From Aliiglaciecola sp. 3_MG-2023 (GTDB taxonomy: Bacteria; Pseudomonadota; Gammaproteobacteria; Enterobacterales; Alteromonadaceae): a DNA stretch of 64,000 nucleotides. Each line of letters opens with the position of its first letter. The first letter of the stretch is position 1. The stretch is from NCBI RefSeq assembly GCF_030548205.1, contig NZ_JAUORV010000006.1, positions 1 to 64,000 on the forward strand, read 5' to 3'. The position numbers were made by a program, and so were the translations under genes. This document shows positions 56,357 to 64,000 of this stretch, piece by piece. The notes beneath the pieces were generated by a model. It ran no database searches and was not told the DNA's origin. It worked only from the letters and a program-made list of their open reading frames with translations.

Positions 56357-58726
56357 TTAATTACTAGCATTAATTGACCAGGTACCCGCTGCTAGCTTAA
56401 ATTTAAGATATTTATTATCTTCTCCAAGCCACGCCACTCCGGATAATTGGCCATTTGCTTTGCCATTGCTAAATACCGGTTCATTATTAATATGCACTGA
56501 ATTAATAGTAAAATATTGTTTCGGAATACCCACAACGGCGTTGGTATTGTCTGGTGATGTTAACGAGATCTTGATGTCTGATTGGGTTCGCTCAATTTCT
56601 GCGTCTATTGTTCCTTGAACGCTAGGTACAATTTGCTTCAGCCGCGTCATATGCGCCATGTTCGGTAAAAATTGATAAGTTTCCCAAGCAACTGAAGTGG
56701 GAGATATTCCCGCAACGTATTTGCTTAAAACTGTACTAGGTGCATTCCAGGCATGGTTATCACTTCCGCCCGTGGGTAAGTACTCAGACAATGTCGAGCG
56801 TGTTGGGTTGTCAACTTGTTTGCTATATCGGCTTTTCATTCGCGAAAGCGCATCTTTATAACGGCCCGCTTCAGCCATGGCGTTGTATACCATCCACTCA
56901 AAATGAGGACTGGCAAAATGATTGTTAACTAAAACATTTTCTACAACTTGCTCATATTGTTCAGGGTTCACTAAACCCACTAAAATCGCTAAGGCGTTTG
57001 CTCGATCATCTTTAAATTTAGCTGCGTCACTACTAATGAATCCATCCTGCCAATAGTTATCTTGGTAGGCTTGTTTAAGTGCTAATATTCGACTGTTGTA
57101 AAAGCTCATATGACTTCTATCACCCAGTGCTTTGGCCATCTTTCGGGCCGATGTTAAGGCACTGTAATAAAGCGCATTCTGAATCGCTTCATAATCAATT
57201 GTGTCTTGAGGCCCCCAATCAGTCCAACGCCAATCGCCATTTCTAAACTCAACTAGGCCGTTCTCTTTGATTTGCCATAAAGTTAAATATTTATGCACAA
57301 ATGGATAAGCATAAGCCAAGGTTTCTTTGTCGCCAGTATTAAAATAGTAGTGCCAAATACCTTGCTCAATAAACTGTAGACTTTGCGCTGGTAACTCTCT
57401 AAAACGACCCGGTCCCAAACCAGCAAAAATACCGGAATCGGGATCACTAAATGCTAAGGTGACTTTAATGGCTTTTTTCATTAAGTCGCGACCCGGTTTA
57501 TCCATAGAATAAAACAAATAACTTGCTTGGTCGGCAACATCACCTATCCATAATCCGCGCTCTCTGTCTGGTGTGTCCATAAAGTTGTCACGGGCACAAA
57601 TATATAAAGTGTTTTCAGCCATTTGCCAAATTCGCTGAAACCAAGGATCACTTGCTTCGAAGGTACCGGGCGTATTGCCAATACCGGTCCAGCGGTACTT
57701 CAAACCATGTACTTTTACGCCTTTCGGTATGGTAAATTCGATCACACTGCCATTGGTCCATGAAAAAGATTCAAATTGTTGACGACCTGCTTTGGTAGTG
57801 TAGAAAGTTTCTATAGTGTTTAAGCGCATGTTTGATTTAATGTGGATATCCAGCCCAGCTTCACTTTCAATATCAAAATAAGGGGTAAAATTTTTATTAA
57901 AATCAAGTGTGCATTCAATCTTTTCGCCGTCAGCAATAAATGGAAATTTTGTAGTGGGGTAATTTGTGCAATTTGCCAATCCAAAATTGTTTAGAATAGG
58001 AATTTCACTCGCAAATAAATCATAAAAAGGAGCCCGAGGAATACTAAGAGCACGTTTTGGATGTTGCCATTGAGAGTCGTCAAAGTTGGGTAAATACCAG
58101 GCCCTATTACTCCAATCGTGCAGGTCGTTTCTGGCATCATATTTAATATTCCAAGCGGCAACTCGGTATGGTTTACGTTTATCTACGTGTTGTATATAAG
58201 CGGGATGACGTTTCACTTTCCATGTTGTATCAGTTGCGATAAGTGTGTTACCCGCTTGAGCTTGAAAGAAAAAGCCGCCATTACCAGAGGATAAATTAGT
58301 TCCTTTGTCACCGTTAGAACCGTAATACCAGACTAGCGCAGCAATTGTGTTATTTCCTGCCTTTAAGTATTTAGAAATATCCACAGTGTCGTAATAACGA
58401 TTGCTGGCGACAGGAATTTTATCTATTCGGGGGCCGGCTTTTACCGGTGAGGGTCCACCCGTATAACTACCTTCAAACACGACCATTTCACCGTTAATCC
58501 ATAGCCAATATTTAGTATCCGCGCTGATATAAGCCAGTGTCGGTGTACTTTCTAAATTATCTAATAACACTTGGTGGCGAAATGCCATCCATGAGTTAGG
58601 GATCATGGCATCTTTACCCCAGATCCAAGCTCCTTCCCATTTTTTTGGGGATGCGTGACTTGTGCAAGTGGTTAAGATAGTAAAAATAAGAATAACAAGC
58701 CAAAGAATTTTTGATGTTTGATACAT
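56357..58726 (-). CDS. Glycoside hydrolase family 78 alpha-L-rhamnosidase
   Basis: 789 residues. An N-terminal hydrophobic signal (ILWLVILIFTILTT) is followed by SHASP, probably cleaved by signal peptidase I. An N-terminal beta-sandwich (about 30-200, GAWIWGKDAMIPNSWMAFRHQVLL) is typical of GH78. The alpha/alpha-barrel has the catalytic segment ARDNFMDTPDRERGLWIGDVADQASYLFYSMD and later HFASPHFEWMVYNAMAEAG and STLSEYLPTGGSDNHAWNAPSTVLSKYVAGI. Inverting alpha-L-rhamnosidase in the periplasm. It sits between two GH106 genes on one strand. Confidence 0.94.
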   Translation of the reverse strand: MYQTSKILWLVILIFTILTTCTSHASPKKWEGAWIWGKDAMIPNSWMAFRHQVLLDNLESTPTLAYISADTKYWLWINGEMVVFEGSYTGGPSPVKAGPRIDKIPVASNRYYDTVDISKYLKAGNNTIAALVWYYGSNGDKGTNLSSGNGGFFFQAQAGNTLIATDTTWKVKRHPAYIQHVDKRKPYRVAAWNIKYDARNDLHDWSNRAWYLPNFDDSQWQHPKRALSIPRAPFYDLFASEIPILNNFGLANCTNYPTTKFPFIADGEKIECTLDFNKNFTPYFDIESEAGLDIHIKSNMRLNTIETFYTTKAGRQQFESFSWTNGSVIEFTIPKGVKVHGLKYRWTGIGNTPGTFEASDPWFQRIWQMAENTLYICARDNFMDTPDRERGLWIGDVADQASYLFYSMDKPGRDLMKKAIKVTLAFSDPDSGIFAGLGPGRFRELPAQSLQFIEQGIWHYYFNTGDKETLAYAYPFVHKYLTLWQIKENGLVEFRNGDWRWTDWGPQDTIDYEAIQNALYYSALTSARKMAKALGDRSHMSFYNSRILALKQAYQDNYWQDGFISSDAAKFKDDRANALAILVGLVNPEQYEQVVENVLVNNHFASPHFEWMVYNAMAEAGRYKDALSRMKSRYSKQVDNPTRSTLSEYLPTGGSDNHAWNAPSTVLSKYVAGISPTSVAWETYQFLPNMAHMTRLKQIVPSVQGTIDAEIERTQSDIKISLTSPDNTNAVVGIPKQYFTINSVHINNEPVFSNGKANGQLSGVAWLGEDNKYLKFKLAAGTWSINASN

Positions 58727-58816
58727 AAACTTACCTAGTTCTAATTATTAGAAAATGAACGAGACTGAATAGCTACCTTGAATGTTTTTGTTTTCATTCT
58801 TTGCGCCGACCCAAAG

Positions 58817-61800
58817 CTACAGTTCCACAGTTTTAAGCGGAGTTAAGGTCACAGGTCCTAACAAACCTGAACTAACCAAAGGATCACCTTTGTTGACGAA
58901 CTTATAGGTAGTGAAGGTCATCCGGTGGCCCTTTTTCCCAGACATAGGTAGAGGTTCATTGTTTGTATACCACGTGGGCATAACGCTTTCGGGTTTTCCA
59001 TTGGATTGCCAAAATTCAGATGTGTCGGGATAGTTTTCATCGGTGATCATACGGTTTGTCCATGAACTTGCGACCTCAATGCGAATATCATTTTTACCTG
59101 GGATTAAGTAGCTAGTTACATCCAAGCTAAAGGGGGCTATCCAAACAATGCCTGCTTCAACACCATTAATAAACACTTGGGCGCTATCATCTACTTGGCC
59201 TAAATCTAAAATGACTTTTTGTTTGTTTACTAACATATCCTTTGATAAATCAAATGATTGTTCATATATACTAATTCCTGAATAGGCTTGGATTTCGGGA
59301 TCTGAATGATCTTTAAAATGCGTAAGCCGATCAAAAGTGACTGTTTTTTCTAAACCATATTGTTTGAGAAATGTAACCTTCCAACTACCGTTTAAAGTTT
59401 GGGCTTTAGGCAAGGTATCAAATGAAACGCTTTGCTCTTGACCATTAACCAATAAGTTGAAGGTTTTATTGGTTTTACTGGAAACAGTTAGTTCCATGCG
59501 GTCGGTGTAGCTCACTTCAATGTCGTGTTCTCGAAGCAATTCAGGATCTATCGATTTCACACCTTTAGCTGATTGTTGAAATACAACAAAGGTCGACTCG
59601 TTTGGATCTAATCGAAACGTTAGCCGTGTTCCTGTATTATTTTCTTTAAAACTTGCTAGTTTTTTACTTTGACCTGTTCTTGCATCCCATAATTCAGGAA
59701 TTTTGCCGCTTACTGCAAAGGTCGCGTCAAACAACTTTCGTTGGTCAGAATCGTTGTAAAGGAAGTAAATATCTTGTGAGCTCGTTTTTCGATGGGCGTA
59801 ATATAAGTTGTCTAGGCCCTCCACTTGCAGATCATAGTTAAAACGGTGCTTTTTATATAAATCTTTCCACTCAGCTTCGTTTTTTACACTTAGGTGCGTA
59901 TTTGGCTGTGACCAAATATATTCAACCATTTCGGAAAATTGTTGTTGTTGCTCTGGTGTGATGTTTCTACCTGCCAGTTGCTTGATTGGGGTACCAATAA
60001 TCACACCACCTTGGGTGGCGAATTGATGAATTTTTTTAACCGAATCAAAATATAAAGTGGCGTTATTATTAAGTTTTAATACTTTGTATTTCACACCATG
60101 TGCTAATTGGTATCGACCGTTCTCAAAGTATAAATCTTGTAATTTTTCACGATTCAGACAATCGTAATTAATGTTAGTCGGAATATTTTTACCGTTATGT
60201 CGACGGTCCGGGCAAGTAGTAGGTGCTGCGTCACCCACGTACCATAAAACATCAGAAACTGGCTGGCCTTGGCGCAACATAAGTTGGCCACGGCTAAGAT
60301 AAGTCATCCAATCTTTCCCCGCAGTTGCAAACCAAGGTTGTGTGGCATCGATATGAGCTCCCCATCGTTCCATGGTTATTCCAGGAACAACGTGAGTATT
60401 CGCTTGATGGACAAACCGGTGAAAAACAAACTGATTAATTCCTAAAGCCCAACTGAAATCACCGTCATATTTGGCATAGGCTGGATTAAAACGCCAATTG
60501 TGTTCAGGCAATGCAGTAAAAGCTTCAGCACTGATCACGTTTTTATCGTAAATATGCCCTGCTGAGGTGCTAGATTGAATCATGTAGATGTTTCGTTTTA
60601 GCCAAAACTCACCCATAGGAATATCCGCCTTACTACCTGCATCAAGGTCGTTAAACGGACCTATACCGTATGGTTCAATATAGGTTTTAATGCCATCAGC
60701 ATTAGCAAGCTCGGTAAAGTATTGATAATAGTTTTTGGTAATGAGTTGATTATTTAAATCACGAATATCCCACAACACTGACTCTGTGGTGGCTGGAGTG
60801 TCAATAAATTTTCCAGCAAACAAAGGCAAAAACGGTACTAATTCATAATCGTATTGCTGCTTAAATTTTTCCTCGTAACCCTGTGTCCAGTTTTGACCAC
60901 CCACTTCGTAACTGTCTATTTCTAAACTATGCATAACGCCCGGCGCAACTTGGTTCACTTTATTAATTACGTTGGTCACGTAGGCATCGTAATGCGCTTT
61001 GAAAGCTGTACGACTGTATTTATCTACTTCTAAACCTCTACCTTCAGGGGTGGGAGGAATATTTGTCGTTCCTTTAGCAGTATAACCAAAGCGCATAATC
61101 GTCCAATTGCCAGGAGGCAGGGAAGTTGTCAGATTTCCCGTTTCTGATAATTTATCACTTAGGTTAATAATTGTGCTTGGGTCGGTAATGTCTTGTTTAC
61201 TGGGGGGAATATTTTCAGGCAACTGATTGTAATCAGTTCTCGTTGCTGACATGCGTCCCAGGTAGTTTCCGACTCTAGGAATACTCGATAAACTCGCTTC
61301 ATAAATATTGAGCGTTTTGTTCGCCACAATTCTAAAATGTTTGGCAGTTATACCTTCAAATGCGCCGTCAAGTGCCCATCGTATCCGGCCTGGGCGGTTT
61401 ACTTTTAAATCCACATGTTTTTGGAAGTTTTTGCCGTCGTTAGAATATTGCAATTCGTACTTAATGTGTTTACCAAAATTGATATCCATACTGGCAAACC
61501 GAATGGTGACAGGTTTGTCATAAGAAAATTGCAACCAAACAGCTTGACCATTATGAGATTTAATTGATGACATGTTCATTACTTCGATATTCGAAACAAC
61601 ACTAACGTCAAAGTCTGGATCGGAAGCACTTATTTTCGGCTCTAATTGCGCATCGATTAATTCGCTTTCGAGGGAGGGATAGGCTAGCACGGCAATATCT
61701 TGATAATAATCTAACATTGTCATTGGTTGAGGTATGTGCAAATTAATCTTGCCACCATTATTTGCATGGCTTTGGACAACTGTTTCATTCCAAGTGACTT

Positions 61801-62302
61801 GTTTCATTGAATGTTCTGGAGTAACCCAAGGGCCACCACTTGAAGACCAACCATCACAGTTGTGTAAACCAAAACTTAATCCTAAACGTTTCGATTCAGC
61901 TGCCATATGACCAATTAACTCGATATGTTGTTCTGAATTAAATAAGACCTTACCTTTAGGCATATTTAACCCAATATTAAATAGTATTGTTCCCCCTATG
62001 CCAGCGTCAGCCATGGCTTCCAAGTCTTTGGTGATACCTTCTTTAGACATATTGGCGTTCATCACGTGATACCATGTCAATGGTTTAGTTTCGTGTGGGG
62101 GAGTTTGAAAATTATGCTGTAAAGCGTCAGGATTAAGGCTAGTAAAAATTTCCGCAGCGTTTTTATGTTCAATACTACTTTCACTAGTAGAGTTGTTATT
62201 GATAGTCGCTTGGGGCGAAGCAACATCCTCATCAGTGCAACTTAGCAAAAAGCTAAAAGTGAATATAACAACTGAGTATTTTAATTTGCTTCTAAATTTC
62301 AT
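58817..62302 (-). CDS. Glycoside hydrolase family 106 alpha-L-rhamnosidase (copy 2, lipoprotein)
   Basis: 1161 residues. A lipoprotein signal with Cys22 (VIFTFSFLLSC) indicates membrane anchoring, unlike copy 1. It has the same architecture: YHVMNANMSKEGITKDLEAMADAGIGGTILFNIGLNMPKGKVLF, FGLHNCDGWSSSGGPWVTPEHSMKQVTWNET, HSLEIDSYEVGGQNWTQGYEEKFKQQYDYELVPFLPLFAGKF, KTYIEPYGIGPFNDLDAGSKADIPMGEFWL, and a C-terminal jelly roll with VDDSAQVFINGVEAGIVWIAPFSLDV. Strongly diverged from copy 1, suggesting a different linkage or sulfation preference. It lies 90 bases upstream of GH78 and 76 bases after the isomerase gene. Confidence 0.93.
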   Translation of the reverse strand: MKFRSKLKYSVVIFTFSFLLSCTDEDVASPQATINNNSTSESSIEHKNAAEIFTSLNPDALQHNFQTPPHETKPLTWYHVMNANMSKEGITKDLEAMADAGIGGTILFNIGLNMPKGKVLFNSEQHIELIGHMAAESKRLGLSFGLHNCDGWSSSGGPWVTPEHSMKQVTWNETVVQSHANNGGKINLHIPQPMTMLDYYQDIAVLAYPSLESELIDAQLEPKISASDPDFDVSVVSNIEVMNMSSIKSHNGQAVWLQFSYDKPVTIRFASMDINFGKHIKYELQYSNDGKNFQKHVDLKVNRPGRIRWALDGAFEGITAKHFRIVANKTLNIYEASLSSIPRVGNYLGRMSATRTDYNQLPENIPPSKQDITDPSTIINLSDKLSETGNLTTSLPPGNWTIMRFGYTAKGTTNIPPTPEGRGLEVDKYSRTAFKAHYDAYVTNVINKVNQVAPGVMHSLEIDSYEVGGQNWTQGYEEKFKQQYDYELVPFLPLFAGKFIDTPATTESVLWDIRDLNNQLITKNYYQYFTELANADGIKTYIEPYGIGPFNDLDAGSKADIPMGEFWLKRNIYMIQSSTSAGHIYDKNVISAEAFTALPEHNWRFNPAYAKYDGDFSWALGINQFVFHRFVHQANTHVVPGITMERWGAHIDATQPWFATAGKDWMTYLSRGQLMLRQGQPVSDVLWYVGDAAPTTCPDRRHNGKNIPTNINYDCLNREKLQDLYFENGRYQLAHGVKYKVLKLNNNATLYFDSVKKIHQFATQGGVIIGTPIKQLAGRNITPEQQQQFSEMVEYIWSQPNTHLSVKNEAEWKDLYKKHRFNYDLQVEGLDNLYYAHRKTSSQDIYFLYNDSDQRKLFDATFAVSGKIPELWDARTGQSKKLASFKENNTGTRLTFRLDPNESTFVVFQQSAKGVKSIDPELLREHDIEVSYTDRMELTVSSKTNKTFNLLVNGQEQSVSFDTLPKAQTLNGSWKVTFLKQYGLEKTVTFDRLTHFKDHSDPEIQAYSGISIYEQSFDLSKDMLVNKQKVILDLGQVDDSAQVFINGVEAGIVWIAPFSLDVTSYLIPGKNDIRIEVASSWTNRMITDENYPDTSEFWQSNGKPESVMPTWYTNNEPLPMSGKKGHRMTFTTYKFVNKGDPLVSSGLLGPVTLTPLKTVEL

Positions 62303-62378
62303 TAATAGGGTCCATTTGTTTTAAAAACTAGTGCTAGTTAACAAGTGAATTACACACTAAGAAGATGTTTTATTTAAT

Positions 62379-63320
62379 TTAGGTAATGATGGTGTCAGCC
62401 AAGTTAATCCGTTTTGCTATTTTGGCTATGTCAGACGCGGCTTTTAGTTGGTCTTTATCTTTAGGAAAAAACTCCGCACCGATATAGCCTTTGTATCCCA
62501 AGTCGCGGAGTTTGGTGAACACTCGGTCATAAGCGACTTCTCCTGTGCCTGGTTGGTTGCGGCCGGGTGAATCAGCGAACTGAACATAGCCTATTTGCTC
62601 AAAGCCACTTTCTAAGTGTGTAATTAAGTTGCCATTGCTGCGTTGCATATGAAAAAAGTCCCAATTCAATTTGATGCTTGGCGAATTGATTTCACGACAA
62701 ATACTTAGTGCGGGTTCGTTTCCGTAAAGGAAATCTCCTTTATGATTAAAGGGATTGTATGGCTCAATCGTTGCCATCATATTTTCCGCTTCTAAGCGAG
62801 GAACGGCGAGTTTTAGAACACGGGTGTAGTTGGCAACCATTTGTTTTATCGATAAGCCTTCAACTAGCTTGTGTCCCGTTAAATTGAAATTGGCGACTTT
62901 AAGTGTTTTGCCTGCAGCTATCGCCATTTCTAACCACTGTAGAAATTTTTCTTCGTTTTTCGGGTCTGCCATTGCCGGCGCATTGGGTGAATAAGTCGTT
63001 ATGCGTATGCCTTGTTCTTGTGCACGTTGGGCAATAGATTCTGGGGTTTTTCCTCGCTTTTCTTGATACGGATTCCATATTTCTACCGCTGAAAAACCTA
63101 AGGCTTTTGCCGCATTAATACGATCTAAAAACGGCATTGGCCTGAACCACTGTTCAATATTACAAGAGAAAGAACGTAGCCAGCGTTGTCGTTCTGGCAA
63201 AGGCATGATATCTGTTTGTGATTTTTCAATTATGCTTGGATTGGTATTTGAACATGCCGATAGCCCGCTAGCGGCTATGGCGGCTGCTGTTGAGCGAGCA
63301 ATAAATTGACGTCTATCCAT
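62379..63320 (-). CDS. Exported TIM-barrel sugar isomerase (hydroxypyruvate isomerase-like)
   Basis: 313 residues. The start chosen is ATG 63320, whose first base is the last base of the GMC stop (taatg), so translation is coupled. The N terminus MDRRQFIARSTAAAIAASGLSAC has a Tat-like RR motif and a lipobox Cys23. The barrel matches the AP-endonuclease family 2/hydroxypyruvate isomerase group: AAKALGFSAVEIWNP, MATIEPYNPFN (metal Glu), IKLNWDFFHMQRSNGN (metal Asp), VQFADSPGRNQPGTGEVAYDRVFTKLRDLGYKGYIGAEFFP. Export is unusual for this family. With GMC oxidoreductase and DUF1080 it suggests processing of oxidised sugars in the periplasm. Confidence 0.88.
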   Translation of the reverse strand: MDRRQFIARSTAAAIAASGLSACSNTNPSIIEKSQTDIMPLPERQRWLRSFSCNIEQWFRPMPFLDRINAAKALGFSAVEIWNPYQEKRGKTPESIAQRAQEQGIRITTYSPNAPAMADPKNEEKFLQWLEMAIAAGKTLKVANFNLTGHKLVEGLSIKQMVANYTRVLKLAVPRLEAENMMATIEPYNPFNHKGDFLYGNEPALSICREINSPSIKLNWDFFHMQRSNGNLITHLESGFEQIGYVQFADSPGRNQPGTGEVAYDRVFTKLRDLGYKGYIGAEFFPKDKDQLKAASDIAKIAKRINLADTIIT

Positions 63321-64000
63321 TATAGTTTTCCAGTGCGCATTAATTTTGCAGCATAGTCTGCCGCGCGAGCCGTAATCGCCATATAAGTAAGAGAGGGGTT
63401 TTGTGTGGCACAAGACGACATACAAGCGCCATCGGTTACGAACAAGTTTTCTACATCATGGCTTTGCGCCCACTTATTTAAAACTGATGTAGCAGGATTA
63501 CTACCCATACATGCTCCACCCATTTCATGGGTTCGTTTACCGAGCGTAAAGTGTTTTTCCAAATCAGCTTGACTAATTTTTATATTGCTGCAGCCGGCTA
63601 CTTTTAACATCTCTTCGATATCAGCTGCGGCTTGCTTAATCATCTTACGTTCGTTTTCGCCAATTTTGGCATCAATGTGTAATTGGGGAATACCCCATTG
63701 ATCTGTTTTTGTGGGATGTAAGCTGGCCTTGTTGTCAAAATAAGGCAAAGTTTCACCGTACATTAAGGCCTTAAATTGCCATGGTTTAGCTTGTTTGGCG
63801 GCATTCTTAGCTTGTGCACCTATGCCCACAGATTTTGCTGTTGTACCAGAATTAGGGCGTGATCCTGCGGTGGCCTGAAAACCGTAGCCTCGGATAAAAT
63901 CGACATCTTCAGTCTTTTCGTGGCGATAATTAGGAACATAGGTCGCGATGGGACGGCGTCCATAACTATATTTGTCTTCAAGCCCTAAAACGTCGGCTTT
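63320..64000 (-). CDS. GMC family FAD-dependent oxidoreductase (C-terminal part, runs off the window)
   Basis: The reading frame stays open to the window edge, giving the last 226 residues. The final 150 form the GMC C-terminal domain: HEMGGACMGSNPATSVLNKWAQSHDVENLFVTDGACMSSCATQNPSLTYMAITARAADYAAK. The His of HEMGG and the Asn of TQNPSL fit the catalytic pair of the family. The upstream ATAGSRPNSGTTAKSVGIGAQAK is typical of periplasmic sugar-oxidising members in Bacteroidetes and marine bacteria. The N-terminal FAD-binding half and the usual small subunit gene lie beyond the window. It oxidises a sugar or alcohol group, probably at C3 if it belongs to the 3-keto route. Confidence 0.9.
   Translation of the reverse strand, partial: KADVLGLEDKYSYGRRPIATYVPNYRHEKTEDVDFIRGYGFQATAGSRPNSGTTAKSVGIGAQAKNAAKQAKPWQFKALMYGETLPYFDNKASLHPTKTDQWGIPQLHIDAKIGENERKMIKQAAADIEEMLKVAGCSNIKISQADLEKHFTLGKRTHEMGGACMGSNPATSVLNKWAQSHDVENLFVTDGACMSSCATQNPSLTYMAITARAADYAAKLMRTGKL

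Noticed and set aside
31830-64000. Prophage or transposon in the accessory region
   Set aside because: No integrase, transposase, capsid or inverted-terminal structures were seen. All recognised genes but one fit glycan metabolism.

Overview
The window is chromosomal DNA from a gammaproteobacterium, most likely a marine member of the Alteromonadales (Paraglaciecola, Glaciecola or Alteromonas type). The reasons are the apt-dnaX-ybaB-recR-htpG-adk order, the hisG-D-C-B-H-A-F-IE operon, the yffB-dapE pair, a moderately AT-rich composition, and a large accessory block for a sulfated, rhamnose-containing polysaccharide that uses a TonB-dependent receptor rather than a SusCD pair. The genus is inferred and not proven.

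Positions 1-1475 hold the end of an rRNA operon (23S 3' end, 5S, terminator). It is followed by a non-coding array: a perfect 123-bp duplication of the 5S tail plus terminator, and three diverged tandem copies of a roughly 200-bp unit whose central hairpin is kept by compensatory changes. Positions 1476-21130 are core housekeeping genes: a 40-residue membrane ORF, apt, dnaX (with two candidate frameshift sites), ybaB, recR, htpG, an AI-2E family permease, adk, a MAPEG protein, an ibpA-type small heat-shock gene with a probable RNA thermometer, a short signal peptidase I, a SIMPL protein with an amino-acid racemase, and the complete histidine operon behind a readable attenuator (leader peptide with three consecutive His codons).

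Positions 21326-31485 are mixed single genes: two small hypothetical proteins, a GcvA-like LysR regulator, a DUF2855 protein, a secreted beta-rich protein, a formyltransferase-fold protein, DUF2897, an M15 peptidase, dapE, yffB, a solitary EIIA-Glc-like protein, a VOC protein, a patatin-like protein and tRNA-Val(GAC).

Positions 31830-64000 form a polysaccharide utilization region starting just after the tRNA. It contains a GH43 lipoprotein, a sugar-porter MFS, glucuronate isomerase, a rhamnulose-1-phosphate aldolase/lactaldehyde dehydrogenase fusion, L-rhamnose isomerase, an NCS1-like permease, a DUF1080 lipoprotein, a Sel1-repeat protein, an S1 sulfatase, a GH88 unsaturated uronyl hydrolase, a large TonB-dependent receptor, GH106, GH78, a second GH106 (lipoprotein), a Tat-type TIM-barrel isomerase and a truncated GMC oxidoreductase. 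Together these predict outer-membrane import and periplasmic desulfation, de-rhamnosylation and removal of unsaturated uronate, then cytoplasmic rhamnose and glucuronate catabolism. Ulvan, or a related green-algal rhamnan sulfate, is the best-fitting substrate. No polysaccharide lyase, rhamnulokinase or dedicated regulator lies inside the window, so the locus probably continues beyond position 64000. The GMC, TIM-barrel isomerase and DUF1080 set also suggests an oxidation-first (3-keto-glycoside) cleavage route beside the classical hydrolases.
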